A stretch of DNA of 64,000 bases from Vulcanimicrobium winogradskyi (GCA_003134965.1 PLDA01000002.1:124001-188000), one strand, 5' to 3'; positions 18,410 through 27,738 are shown, counted from the stretch's first letter. The notes: generated from the letters alone by a model not told the origin. Program-made: numbers and translations.

Positions 18410-19285
18410 CTAGTCGTCCGCGGGACGGTCGCCGACCGTCACGCGCAGCGATTTCGGCGAACCGCCGCGCAACACGTCGACGGCGAGTTCCGTCCCGACC
18501 GTTCCCGATCCGAGCCGCGCGTGCACGTCGTCGGCGTCCTCGACGCGCGCGCCGCCGATCGCGACGATGATATCGCCGACGATCAGCCCGCCGTGGTCGG
18601 CGGGACTGCCGGGCTCGACGCCCAGCACGATCGCACCGCCCGCAACTGCTTGCAGCGCGACGCCGAGGTAACCGCGCGGGATCCGTCCGCCGCGCGTCAG
18701 GAGCGCATCGACGACGCGCTCGATCGTCGTCGCCGGGACGGTCACGACTTGGCGGCGCGAGAGGCCGCCAGTGTTCAGGCCGAAGACGCGGCCGCCGACG
18801 TCGACGAGCGGGCTCCCCGAGAAGCGCGGATACAGCGAGAGGTCGGGGCGAACGAAGCGGTCGACGTCGCCGCCCTGCCAGGTGCGCCACGCGCCGCCGA
18901 CGGCGCTGATCACGCCCATCGACGCCGCGAGATCGCCGTCGTCGTCGCGCGCCACCGCGAGCGCGATCGCGCCGACGCGCAGCGCCTCGGGGGCGGCGAA
19001 CTCGAGCGGCGTCCCGGGACTCGTCACGCGGAGCAGCGCAAGGTCGGTCGACGGATCGCGCCCGACGATCGTCGCCGGTTCGGCGGTCCCGCCGGCGCGA
19101 ACGATCTCGACCTCGTCGCTCTCGAGCGCATGGTCGGCGGTCAGGATGAGGTCGGGCCGGATGAAAAACCCGCTTGACCCGATCCGCGAGCGTGCTTCGA
19201 CCGCGACGACCCCCGCGGCGACGCGCTCGACGGTCGCGGCAAGATCGTTTGAAAGCGCGACGAGCGCGCCGGTTTCGGTAGCCAT
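18410..19285 (-). CDS. HtrA-like protease with PDZ domain, no signal peptide
   Basis: A 291-residue paralogue of the next gene. Triad candidates are H52 (LTADHALE), D81 (STDLALLRV) and S156 (YPRFSGSPLVD). The GNSGGP block is changed to RFSGSP, which alters the oxyanion loop and may reduce activity. A PDZ domain fills residues about 200-291 (RGYLGVALQ, PGSPADHGGLIVGDIIVAIGG). No export signal. First gene of the protease-protease-regulator operon. Confidence 0.85.
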   Translation of the reverse strand: MATETGALVALSNDLAATVERVAAGVVAVEARSRIGSSGFFIRPDLILTADHALESDEVEIVRAGGTAEPATIVGRDPSTDLALLRVTSPGTPLEFAAPEALRVGAIALAVARDDDGDLAASMGVISAVGGAWRTWQGGDVDRFVRPDLSLYPRFSGSPLVDVGGRVFGLNTGGLSRRQVVTVPATTIERVVDALLTRGGRIPRGYLGVALQAVAGGAIVLGVEPGSPADHGGLIVGDIIVAIGGARVEDADDVHARLGSGTVGTELAVDVLRGGSPKSLRVTVGDRPADD

Positions 19286-19345
19286 GCCGCGATCGTACGC
19301 CGCGCGGCGCGCACCCGCATCACCCGTTCGGGTGAGCGGCGACCG

Positions 19346-20332
19346 TCACGAGACCAGGTGGGCCGTCAAGACCTCGGCGATACCCGCAGCGAACCGCCCG
19401 ACGCTGTTCGCCGTCTCAAGCGGCGGTACGCCCTGCACGAACGATCGCGCGACCAACAGAGCAAACAGCACGCCGGCAGACACGCCGAGGATCGCGATCT
19501 CGCTCGGAACGCTGCGCTTCGCTTCCGCGATGCGCGCCAGCGACGCCGCCGCGGCTTCATCGCGGAGCTCGATGAGAAAGACCATGATCCCGCGCGCGGC
19601 TTCGAGGTCGCCCGCAATGTCTGCGCGGAGGTCGGCGCGGATCGTCGCGCCCGCACGCGTGGCCGCCAACGCCCGCCCGAGCTCCGCCCTGTCGATCCCC
19701 TGAAGCCACACGGGTGGAAGCAATGACCCGAGGCTCACGTCACTCACGCGATATCGTTCGTCGGCGCCGATGACGTCGGCGATTCCCAGCGCAATACGAT
19801 CGAGCTCGACGGTCGGGTCGTACGGATCGGAGCCCTGTTCGACGAAGCCGGGACCAGCGTCAGTTTGCACGACCGCGTAACACCAGGTGCGAAGGCCCCG
19901 TACCGGCAGGGCACTGAAGTCGCGCAGCAATTCCGCCATCTCCGGAGCGGCATCGTGCGCGGCGCGTTCGAAGAGTCGCGCGGCATCGAGTCCCCGCGAG
20001 ACGGCCGCGTACTGGAGCAGCGGCATCGGCCGGTTCCGATCGCGCGGATCGACGCGTGGCGCATGGATCATCGCGACGGCGGTCAAGCCATCGATGATGT
20101 ACGGCTCGGCGTCGGCCGCGCGAAGCGCGAAGACAGCGTTGCGCCGTGCGAACGCCCAAAGGGTCCAGTACTCGTCGGCGATGTCGATGCGCCAACGGGC
20201 CTGCCGAGCCGGGTCCGCGCCGGCGTAGCGACGGCAGACCGAGCGCACTGCTGCGTCGACGCGGTTTTCGATCGGGTTCGTCAGCTCGAAATCGCCGGCG
20301 GATCGGGAATATCGTACACCGAGAACCATCAT
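19346..20332 (-). CDS. Hypothetical protein with C-terminal membrane helix
   Basis: A 328-residue protein I do not recognise. It is mostly alpha-helical in character, with several Trp/Tyr-rich segments (RWRIDIADEYWTLWAFARR near 47-65) and one hydrophobic stretch near residues 276-297 (IAILGVSAGVLFALLVARSFV) that could anchor it in the membrane. No enzymatic motif is visible. It overlaps the PLP decarboxylase gene by 4 bases downstream of it, so the two are probably co-transcribed. Confidence 0.6.
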   Translation of the reverse strand: MMVLGVRYSRSAGDFELTNPIENRVDAAVRSVCRRYAGADPARQARWRIDIADEYWTLWAFARRNAVFALRAADAEPYIIDGLTAVAMIHAPRVDPRDRNRPMPLLQYAAVSRGLDAARLFERAAHDAAPEMAELLRDFSALPVRGLRTWCYAVVQTDAGPGFVEQGSDPYDPTVELDRIALGIADVIGADERYRVSDVSLGSLLPPVWLQGIDRAELGRALAATRAGATIRADLRADIAGDLEAARGIMVFLIELRDEAAAASLARIAEAKRSVPSEIAILGVSAGVLFALLVARSFVQGVPPLETANSVGRFAAGIAEVLTAHLVS

Positions 20333-21840
20333 CGAACGACGCGGATGAACTTCAGCTCGTCGTCGTAGGGGCCTTGCATCTTGACGCCGGCCTTCTTCTC
20401 CAGCGTCAGGTAGTCGATGATCTCCGGCGTGATCTCTTCGCCGGGCGAGAGCACCGGGATACCGGGCGGATACGGCGTGATCACCTCGGCGCAGATGCGC
20501 CCGGCGGAGAGCTTGAACGGGACGAACTCGGTCGCGGCGAGGAATGCGTCGCGCGGGACGAGCCGGATCGGCGGGATCGACGGCAGCTTGTAGGTGCCGG
20601 TGTTCATGCGCCGCTCGAGCACGCCCGACGGTGAGAAGATGTCGACCGGCCGGTCTTCGCGCGCGAGCTCGCGCACGCCGTGCACGAGCGCGTCCGATGC
20701 CTCGGTCGTCGTGCCGATCGTGTAGAGCGCGACGACGTTGAAGAGGTCGGCCAGCTCGAGTTGCACGTTGTAACGGCGGCGCAAGATCTCTTCGGCCTCG
20801 TAGCCGGTGTAGCCGAGATTCTTCACCGTGATCGTGATCTTGGTCGGATCGAGATCGAAGACGCCGGGACGGCCTTCCTGCTCTTCACCGAAGCAGTAGA
20901 CGCGGGTGATCTCGTTGAGCTGGCGGCGCGCCTCGTTCGCGATCTCGATCGTGCGCGAGAGGAGCGCCGGACCGTCGAGCGCCATCTGCCGGCGCGCGAC
21001 GTCGAGCGAGGCGACGAGCACGAGGTTCGGCGAGGTCGAGAGGAACAGCTTGTAGACCGCTTTCAAACGGTCGAGCTTGATGCGGTTCCCCTGCACGTGC
21101 AGCATCGCGGTCTGCGACATCGAGCCGAGCATCTTGTGGGTCGAGTTGATGCAGATGTCGGCGCCGGCTTGCATCGCGGAGAGCGGGAGCGCTGGGTGGA
21201 AGTGAAAGTGCGGACCCCACGCCTCGTCGACCAGCACCGGGATGTCGTGCTCGTGAGCGATCGCGACGATCGCCTCGAGGTCCGCCGCGACGCCGTAGTA
21301 CGTCGGCGAGACGACGTAGATCGCCTTGACGTCGGGATCGCGCCGCAGCGTGGCGCGCACGGTCTCCGGCGTCACCGTGTGGTCCATGTGCAGCGCCTCG
21401 TCGACCTCGGGCTGCATCCAGACCGGCGTCGCGCCCGACATGATGAGGCCGCCCATCGCGCTCTTGTGCGAGTTGCGCGGGATCGCGAGCTTGTCGCCCG
21501 GGTTGAGCGCGGCCATCATCATGCACTGGTTGCCGCTGGTCGACCCGTTGATCAGGAAGAACGACTGCTGCGCGCCGAAGCACTCCGCCGCCAGCTCCTG
21601 CGCCTCGACGAGCGCTTCTTCGGGTTGCAGCAGATCGTCCAACCCGCGGATCTGCGTGAGGTCGATCGCCAGGACGTTGTCGCCGACGAAGTCGCGGAAC
21701 GCCCGCTCCATCCCGATCCCCTGCTTGTGGCCGGGTGTGTGGAACGGGATCACGCCCGCATCGACGTAGTCGAGCAGGGCCGCAAAGTACGGCGCGCGCG
21801 TCTGGTCCAAGGCCGCGGCCCTGGGCTCCGGGGGCTTCAC
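20329..21840 (-). CDS. Orn/Lys/Arg decarboxylase family PLP enzyme
   Basis: A 503-residue fold-type I decarboxylase without the N-terminal wing of the large inducible enzymes, like Bacillus SpeA. FHTPGHKQG (33-41), the PLP-stacking and phosphate region NGSTSGNQ (98-105), DEAWGPHFHFHP (205-216) and the Schiff-base lysine in STHKMLGS (K236) are present. Arginine, lysine or ornithine could be the substrate. The GTG start at 21840 is only 10 bases from a TATACT -10 box, suggesting a nearly leaderless mRNA. Confidence 0.9.
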   Translation of the reverse strand: MKPPEPRAAALDQTRAPYFAALLDYVDAGVIPFHTPGHKQGIGMERAFRDFVGDNVLAIDLTQIRGLDDLLQPEEALVEAQELAAECFGAQQSFFLINGSTSGNQCMMMAALNPGDKLAIPRNSHKSAMGGLIMSGATPVWMQPEVDEALHMDHTVTPETVRATLRRDPDVKAIYVVSPTYYGVAADLEAIVAIAHEHDIPVLVDEAWGPHFHFHPALPLSAMQAGADICINSTHKMLGSMSQTAMLHVQGNRIKLDRLKAVYKLFLSTSPNLVLVASLDVARRQMALDGPALLSRTIEIANEARRQLNEITRVYCFGEEQEGRPGVFDLDPTKITITVKNLGYTGYEAEEILRRRYNVQLELADLFNVVALYTIGTTTEASDALVHGVRELAREDRPVDIFSPSGVLERRMNTGTYKLPSIPPIRLVPRDAFLAATEFVPFKLSAGRICAEVITPYPPGIPVLSPGEEITPEIIDYLTLEKKAGVKMQGPYDDELKFIRVVR

Positions 21841-21850
21841 AACGCGAGCG

Positions 21851-21856
21851 AGTATA
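21851..21856 (-). promoter_or_regulatory. -10 box (TATACT) of the decarboxylase gene
   Basis: TATACT on the minus strand ends 10 bases before the GTG start at 21840. A transcription start 6-8 bases downstream would leave only a 2-4 base leader. No convincing -35 box is seen. Confidence 0.45.
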
Positions 21857-21894
21857 GCACGCCGGGCGCCGAAGCGGTACGGACCCGGGCTAGG

Positions 21895-22461
21895 TTAGAC
21901 TTCTACCCGCTCTTCGATCGAGACGTTGTAGAGGAACAAGAACTGGTGCCACTCGCCCGGGAGCGTGTTGCGTTTGACGCGGATCCAGGGGATGTACTTC
22001 GGCGCTTTGGGTTTGCGCTTGAGCCGCATGTTGGCGTGCTCGGGCGTACGGTTGTTCTTGCGGTTGTTGCAGCGCATGCACGCGCAGACGAGATTCTCCC
22101 AGGTCGACGGCCCGCCTTTGCTCTTCGGCAGGACGTGGTCGACCGTCATCATCCGCTCGCCTTTGATCGCGCAGTACTGGCACGTGTAGTCGTCGCGCAG
22201 CAGCACGTTCTTCTTGGTGAGAGCGACCTTCTGCATCGGGCGCTTGATGTAGTACAGCATCCGGATGATCGACGGCAGCCGCATCTCGTAGCTCGTCGAC
22301 TTGATCACGTCGTCGCGCCGGTGCACCATCTCCGCCTTGCCGGAGAACAGCAGCTTCACGGCCCGCTGGAACGAGGTGATATTCAGCGCCTCGTAGGTGA
22401 AGTTCAGGACGAGGACGTCGTTCACGATCTCTCCCGGGGCGAGCGCGGGCCGGGGTCGCAA
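21895..22461 (-). CDS. HNH endonuclease-fold protein
   Basis: A 188-residue protein. A conserved N-terminal region (VLVLNFTYEALNI...AVKLLFSGKAEMV) precedes an HNH domain with zinc cysteines C94, C97, C128 and C131, the DH pair (D108-H109) and the CNNRK end. This compact architecture is widespread and chromosomal in Cyanobacteria, Deinococcus and related phyla. It is not tied to restriction genes here, so a housekeeping nucleic-acid role is likelier than defence. Confidence 0.9.
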   Translation of the reverse strand: MRPRPALAPGEIVNDVLVLNFTYEALNITSFQRAVKLLFSGKAEMVHRRDDVIKSTSYEMRLPSIIRMLYYIKRPMQKVALTKKNVLLRDDYTCQYCAIKGERMMTVDHVLPKSKGGPSTWENLVCACMRCNNRKNNRTPEHANMRLKRKPKAPKYIPWIRVKRNTLPGEWHQFLFLYNVSIEERVEV

Positions 22462-22663
22462 TCGGCGGCGGAATGCAAGAAGCGAGTCACAGGACGTGGC
22501 TCGCTTCGGATGGAGGACGGGGACGCGAGGGGGTGGGGAACCAACTGCAAGAGTCGTTCCACTCAGATGGCCTGGATCTCGGTGCGAGCGTGCCGCGCGT
22601 CATGACGGTCCCTCACGCTTCGCTTCGCCGCTCGGTGTTTACCTCGTCGCCGGACCCGGGCGC

Positions 22664-23194
22664 CTACCCGCCGGGGAGATTCGGCCTCGGTTGACCCGCG
22701 GCGGCCAGCACGAGCCATATCTCGTTGTTCGCCCCGCCGCTCCAGCCGCGAAACGCGGCGACCGGGTTGCCCGGATTGTACGGTCCGTCCCCGAGAACGT
22801 TGAGGTTACGGTCGTAATCGAACGTCGGCCGGAACGCATATGCCGTGGAGGCTCCTGCCAGCAGGCTGCGGTCGATCGAGTCGATCGTCGCGAACCCGGG
22901 CGTGAGCAGATCCTGGAGGGCGTCGAAGGTCAGCCCGCTGTCGACGACGGCGATGTTCCAATGCGGCACCTGCTCGTTGGCGTAGGCGAGGCTCAGGTTG
23001 CCGTCACCGTCGCTCACCAGCGAGCCCTCCTCTCCCACGGCGAGGATGATCCAGTCGCCGCCGGATTGGACGAACTGCCAGCGTTGCCCCGTGGCGTTGC
23101 GGTCCATGTACGCGGTCGTGAGGCCGGCGAAACCGGCGCGCGTGAGCACCAAGCCGCACAAAGCGACGATGAGGTACCCGTCATCTGCTGTCAT
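22664..23194 (-). CDS. Hypothetical protein, possible beta-trefoil lectin-like fold
   Basis: A 176-residue protein starting at ATG 23194, 17 bases after pdxT. Spaced tryptophan motifs (GQRWQFV, VPHWNIAVV, NNEIWLVLA) with intervening short strands resemble QxW-type beta-trefoil (ricin B-like) domains. There is no signal peptide, and the assignment is weak. The longer frame upstream overlaps pdxT and is a shadow. Third gene in the pdxS-pdxT unit; no link to vitamin B6 is evident. Confidence 0.55.
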   Translation of the reverse strand: MTADDGYLIVALCGLVLTRAGFAGLTTAYMDRNATGQRWQFVQSGGDWIILAVGEEGSLVSDGDGNLSLAYANEQVPHWNIAVVDSGLTFDALQDLLTPGFATIDSIDRSLLAGASTAYAFRPTFDYDRNLNVLGDGPYNPGNPVAAFRGWSGGANNEIWLVLAAAGQPRPNLPGG

Positions 23195-23211
23195 GGAGCG
23201 CTTGCTTCGAG

Positions 23212-23793
23212 TTAGGCGTCCGCCATCATGCTCAGGAAGTACGCGTGCACCCGGTCGTCGCCCGTCAGTTCGGGGTGGAATGAGGTGCCCAGGACGTTGC
23301 CTTGCCGGACCATCACGCCGTGACCGTCGCGTTCGGCCAGCGTCTCGACCGCCGGGCCGGTCCGCTCGATCCACGGCGCGCGGATGAACACCGCCGGGAA
23401 CGGCGCGTCGCCGAGCGCGGGAATGGCGAGCGGCACCTCCGCCGAGTCGACCTGACGGCCGAACGCGTTGCGGCGCACGGTCACGTCGATCAAGTCGAGG
23501 GTGTCCTGTTCGAGATCGGCGACGTCGTGGGCCGCGACGATCATCCCCATGCAGGTTCCCCAGAACGGCATCCCGCCGCGCACGCGCTCGACGATCGGCT
23601 GAGTGAGGCCGAACCGACCGAGCAGACGGATCACCGTCGTCGATTCGCCGCCCGGGACGACCAGCGCATCGACGCGCTCGAGGTCCGCGGGCGTGCGCAC
23701 TTCGATGACATCGGCACCCGCTCGCTCGAGTGCGTGCACGTGCTCGACGACATCACCCTGCAGCGCCAGAACGCCGACGTGCGGCGTTCGCAC
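23212..23793 (-). CDS. pdxT: Pyridoxal 5'-phosphate synthase glutaminase subunit
   Basis: A 193-residue class I glutamine amidotransferase. The nucleophile is C81 in GTCMGM, and the His-Glu pair is in SFHPELTGD (H173, E175). PGGESTT (48-54) is the PdxT signature. It provides ammonia to PdxS. Only one base separates it from the pdxS stop. Confidence 0.97.
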   Translation of the reverse strand: MRTPHVGVLALQGDVVEHVHALERAGADVIEVRTPADLERVDALVVPGGESTTVIRLLGRFGLTQPIVERVRGGMPFWGTCMGMIVAAHDVADLEQDTLDLIDVTVRRNAFGRQVDSAEVPLAIPALGDAPFPAVFIRAPWIERTGPAVETLAERDGHGVMVRQGNVLGTSFHPELTGDDRVHAYFLSMMADA

Positions 23794-23794
23794 G

Positions 23795-24694
23795 TTAATT
23801 GCCGCGCGACGCCATCAACTGGTGTTCGGCGAGCTGGCGAATGTCGAGTCCGTCCATCGCTTTGGCCGCTTCCGGGATCGACGTGTGCGCCTTGAGCACG
23901 ACGTCCGCGTCCTGCCAGTGCGTCGTCGCATCGACGATCGCGCGCGCGAACGCGGCCGGGTCCGTCGACTTGAAGATCCCGCTGCCGACGAAGATCCCTT
24001 CGGCGCCGAGCTCCATCATCAGCGCGGCGTCGGCGGGCGTCGACACGCCGCCAGCGCAGAACAGCACGACCGGCAGCTTCTTGTTGGCCGCGACCTCGCG
24101 AACCAGCTCGAGCGGAGCGCCCAGATCGCGCGAGCGCGCGACCAGCTCTTCGCGCGGTGCGACGCTCAGCTCGACGATGCCGTCGCGGATCGCGCGCATG
24201 TGGCGCACCGCTTCCACGATGTTGCCCGAACCCGCCTCGCCCTTGCTGCGGATCATCGCCGCGCCTTCGGCGATCCGCCGCAGCGCCTCGCCGAGATTCC
24301 GCGCGCCGCAGACGAACGGCACGGTGTAACCGGCTTTGTCGAGATGGTACAGGTCGTCGGCCGGCGTCAGCACCTCTGATTCGTCGATGTAGTCGACGCC
24401 GAGCGCTTGAAGCTGCCGCGCCTCGCCGATGTGGCCGATCCGCACTTTCGCCATCACCGGGATCGTGACGGCCTTCATGATGCGCTCGATCAGCGCCGGG
24501 TGGCTCATCCGCGCCACGCCGCCGTCGGCCCGGATGTCGGCCGGGATCCGTTCGAGCGCCATCACCGCGACGGCGCCGGCCTCTTCGGCGACCTTCGCCT
24601 GCTCCGGCGTGACGACGTCCATGATGACGCCGCCCTTCAGCATCTGCGCGAGCCCGCGCTTGACGGTCTCGGTCCCCGTCGCCTGTCCGTTCAT
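23795..24694 (-). CDS. pdxS: Pyridoxal 5'-phosphate synthase lyase subunit
   Basis: A 299-residue TIM barrel that makes PLP from ribose 5-phosphate, glyceraldehyde 3-phosphate and ammonia. MLKGGVIMDVVTPEQAK near the start, VMAKVRIGH with the catalytic lysine, and GARNLGEALRRI and GSGIFKS phosphate loops are typical. With pdxT it forms the complete DXP-independent B6 route. The PLP made is a cofactor for GcvP and the decarboxylase in this window. Confidence 0.98.
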   Translation of the reverse strand: MNGQATGTETVKRGLAQMLKGGVIMDVVTPEQAKVAEEAGAVAVMALERIPADIRADGGVARMSHPALIERIMKAVTIPVMAKVRIGHIGEARQLQALGVDYIDESEVLTPADDLYHLDKAGYTVPFVCGARNLGEALRRIAEGAAMIRSKGEAGSGNIVEAVRHMRAIRDGIVELSVAPREELVARSRDLGAPLELVREVAANKKLPVVLFCAGGVSTPADAALMMELGAEGIFVGSGIFKSTDPAAFARAIVDATTHWQDADVVLKAHTSIPEAAKAMDGLDIRQLAEHQLMASRGN

Positions 24695-24775
24695 ATCCGC
24701 TCCATTGTCCTGCTCGCATCGCCCGCCATCAATGCGGACAATGATGACAATTCGAGATTGTGGCCCGGAGGGCCG

Positions 24776-25213
24776 CTACGGGGTTTGCGGCGGGACCTCG
24801 GGCGGGGGCGTCGACAGCTCCGGCTCGGTCACGCCCGGCTCATGGGAGACGATCGGGATCGGGAGCGGCGGCGAGGTATAGATCCCGCGCGCCCGAGGCG
24901 GGGGCGTGGGCGTCGGGCGCGGCGTCATCGGAGGCGGCGGCGGCGCCGGCGGACGGGTGACGCGCGGATCCGGAAACGCCGGGTCGGTCGCGACCGAGAC
25001 GACCTGGAGGCGCTTCCAGTTCTTCAGCTCACCGTGGTTCCCCGAATCGGCTTCGGGGACGGCGGTCACCTGGGAACCGACGGTCATCGTGCGGCGCTCG
25101 GTCTGCAGCAAGACCCGGTCGCCCAGCTTCTGGCCGATCACGATCGAGACGAGGAGCACGACGGCACCCGCGACCAGCAGCGCGGACAGCCCGGGGCGGC
25201 GGCTAGGCGGCAC
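24776..25213 (-). CDS. Membrane-anchored proline-rich hypothetical protein
   Basis: A 145-residue protein with one N-terminal helix (LLVAGAVVLLVSIVIGQ, about 11-27), then a short folded segment and a very Pro-rich tail (PPAPPPPPMTPRPTPTPPP near 87-105). The topology suggests a single-pass protein with an extracytoplasmic proline-rich linker. No family is recognised. It follows the glycosidase gene by 14 bases on the same strand. Confidence 0.6.
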   Translation of the reverse strand: MPPSRRPGLSALLVAGAVVLLVSIVIGQKLGDRVLLQTERRTMTVGSQVTAVPEADSGNHGELKNWKRLQVVSVATDPAFPDPRVTRPPAPPPPPMTPRPTPTPPPRARGIYTSPPLPIPIVSHEPGVTEPELSTPPPEVPPQTP

Positions 25214-25227
25214 GGACGGCGGGTTCG

Positions 25228-27660
25228 TCAGACCGGGGCCGCCGCCTCTCGGCCGCCGTGGATCGGCATCGCATCGACCAGCACCGGCTCGCCGATCCGG
25301 ATCTCCAGCATCCGGCCGGCCTCGACGCGGCGCCGGTGTGAGTGGCCGCGGAACTCGACCGTCACGTCGCGGGCGCGCTCGCGATCGTTGCAGAGATAGA
25401 TCAGGACGGCTCCGCGCTCGTCCTCGAACGCGACCGCGCCGACCTCAACCGGCGAGGTGCGGATCTCGTCCGAGACGTCGTGGCCCGCGAAGTACACGCG
25501 GTACGGCTCGTCGGCGGAGGCGAAGTCCATGTCGCCGACGATGATCTTGCGCTCGGCGTCCACCACATAGCTGTGGCGCCGCCCGCCCCAGTGGACACGC
25601 ACGGCGGCGGTCCACGTCCAATCGGGCGGGAGCAGCGGCGCGATGTGCGGCCGGCCGCTGGTGCGGTAACCGTCGAGCCCGCAGACCGTCTCGGCGACCG
25701 CCCAAAGGTATTTTGCACCGGTCCAGGGCGAGAGGTACATGCCGCGATTCGTCAGCGAACCACCGTCGAACCACTCGGCGAACTGCCCGGGGACGGTATT
25801 CCGCGGCGCGCCGGCCTCCATCGTCTGATAGACCGCTTCGAGCCAGTGCGCCGCCTCGGCGTGCGCCCCGTTGCGCGCCAGCGCGACGGCGAACCAGAGC
25901 GTGAGGTCGGGCCAGACCCCTCCGAGCAGGCCGAAGCCGTGCGACGGAAAGTACCACGCGTCGGCGGTCGAGATCGTGCGCAGCCCGACCGGCGTCGTGA
26001 AATCAGGTTCGGCCAGCCGTTTGAGGATCGCGCGGCGCGCGGGCGGCTCGGCGACCTCGAAGAGCACCGGGAATACCTCATCCGCGGTGAAGTTGTCCTG
26101 AAAGTTGTCGTCCTTGTCGTAGTTCAGCACGAACGCGGACGTGTCGGCGTTGAACAGCTTCGCGAGCATCGCTTGGCGGAGCGCGCTGGCCTCACGCGAG
26201 AACCGTTCCCATGCCTCCCCGTCGTCGACGACGGCGGCGAGACGCGCGCTCGCCTCGAGCGCAAAATACGCTTCCGCGTTGATCTCGGTCACCGCGCCGT
26301 CGAGCGTATAGTACGGGATGATGTTGCGCCACGACGTGATCCCGAACATGTCGACGCCGCCGGCCTTGCAGAAGACCAAGCCGTTGGCGTCGCGCTGCGT
26401 CAGCATGTAGTCCGCGATCTTCACGACCAGCGGGAAGACGCCGCGCAGCCACTCGTCGTCGAGCGTCGCGTTGTAGTGATGCAGGATCGCGATGATGTGC
26501 AGCGGCGTATCGTCGTTGATGTTGAGATCGTACGCGGTTTTGTATCCGTTGACGCCGCGCACGTACTCGACCACCTGGCCGCTCGGTTCGAGGAACCGGT
26601 TGAACAGCTCGATCGCGTCGCGCGAGAACTGCGGCATGAAATAGTCGTAGCCGTGGACGAACCACGAGGTGTCGCGCGAGACCAGGATGTCGGACGGCGG
26701 CGAGTTGGTCGATCCCCAGCCCTGCGGATATTCCTTCACCACCCGCAGCATGTTCGTCTTCGCCCACACCACGCCGCGGTTGATCACCGGCGAGGGCGTG
26801 AACAGGCGCGCGTCGGCGAGCTTCTCCGCGTAGTACCGTTCGGTCGCCGAAAGCGCGTCCGGATCGTGCAGCAGCTGCTCGAGCACCGGCTTCGAACGGT
26901 CGTCGCCGTCCTTGTGAAAGACGACGGCGAGCCGCAGCGACTCGCGTTCGCCCGCTGCGATCTCGAGGCGGTACTCGAACGCTCCGAAGATGCGGCTCGA
27001 CGCGAACTCGGCAAGGTTCGGCGTGATCTCGCCCAGGTGATCGCCGGCGTCGAGCGTCCCGTTCTTCATCCCTTTGAGCAAGGATTGCTCGCGCAGCCCG
27101 ACGACGACCGCGCTCGGCGTGCGCGAGCCGCCCCACCAACGGACCCAGCCCGACTCTTCGCCGTAGGAGCGGATGAAGCGCTCGCCGGCGCTGGCGCGAA
27201 CCTGCTTCTCGGGTTCCCCGTAGAAGCGCTGCCCGATCAGCAGCGCCCAGGGGAAGATCCGGACGCTCGCCGCCGTCGAGGCCGCGTTGTGCACGGTGAT
27301 CTCGACGACGAACGACACCAGCCGGTCGTGCCGCGGTCCGTGCGGGACGTAGAACGCCTCGGTGACGTGCAGATCGCGCGCGATCGCGAACTCGGCGATC
27401 TGCGCGTAGGGCAAGAAGGTGAACTCGCGGACGATCTGCTGCGGGAACAGCGTCTCGCCGCCGCCGGCACGATAGGCGACTTGATGCGCGCCGAAGATGA
27501 TCTGATCGGTGTCGGCGTCCCACAGGCCGCGGATACCGCCCTTGGGCGTCGAGGTCGCGAACGTCTTGAAGTTGCCGAGCGTCAGCCCGAACGGTGTCTC
27601 CTCCTCGCGGAGGACGTACGCGCTGAACTCGTTGCGCTGCGCATCAAAGGTGGGTCCCAC
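25228..27660 (-). CDS. Large six-hairpin glycosidase-like protein
   Basis: An 810-residue protein without a signal peptide. The N-terminal 300 residues are beta-rich, as in GH-N domains of phosphorylase/glycosidase families. The middle (about 310-700) is an (alpha/alpha)6 barrel with SRDTSWFVHGYDYFMPQFSRDAIELFNRFL, INDDTPLHIIAILHHY and NRGMYLSPWTGAKYLWA. A C-terminal beta-sandwich follows. It most resembles glucoamylase/amylo-glucosidase-type and GH94-like clans, but I cannot assign a CAZy family or substrate. Cytoplasmic oligosaccharide or glycogen processing is inference. Confidence 0.75.
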   Translation of the reverse strand: MGPTFDAQRNEFSAYVLREEETPFGLTLGNFKTFATSTPKGGIRGLWDADTDQIIFGAHQVAYRAGGGETLFPQQIVREFTFLPYAQIAEFAIARDLHVTEAFYVPHGPRHDRLVSFVVEITVHNAASTAASVRIFPWALLIGQRFYGEPEKQVRASAGERFIRSYGEESGWVRWWGGSRTPSAVVVGLREQSLLKGMKNGTLDAGDHLGEITPNLAEFASSRIFGAFEYRLEIAAGERESLRLAVVFHKDGDDRSKPVLEQLLHDPDALSATERYYAEKLADARLFTPSPVINRGVVWAKTNMLRVVKEYPQGWGSTNSPPSDILVSRDTSWFVHGYDYFMPQFSRDAIELFNRFLEPSGQVVEYVRGVNGYKTAYDLNINDDTPLHIIAILHHYNATLDDEWLRGVFPLVVKIADYMLTQRDANGLVFCKAGGVDMFGITSWRNIIPYYTLDGAVTEINAEAYFALEASARLAAVVDDGEAWERFSREASALRQAMLAKLFNADTSAFVLNYDKDDNFQDNFTADEVFPVLFEVAEPPARRAILKRLAEPDFTTPVGLRTISTADAWYFPSHGFGLLGGVWPDLTLWFAVALARNGAHAEAAHWLEAVYQTMEAGAPRNTVPGQFAEWFDGGSLTNRGMYLSPWTGAKYLWAVAETVCGLDGYRTSGRPHIAPLLPPDWTWTAAVRVHWGGRRHSYVVDAERKIIVGDMDFASADEPYRVYFAGHDVSDEIRTSPVEVGAVAFEDERGAVLIYLCNDRERARDVTVEFRGHSHRRRVEAGRMLEIRIGEPVLVDAMPIHGGREAAAPV

Positions 27661-27738
27661 GGCGTGACCCCGTTACACGAGGGCGGCACGCGCCGCCTTC
27701 TGCGGCTCCGGGGAAGAGTGGGCGAGCGACGAACCCCG

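Noticed and set aside
22462..22663. Possible RNA gene in the gap upstream of the HNH endonuclease
   Set aside because: No T-loop or cloverleaf pattern and no strong hairpin; nothing supportable seen.
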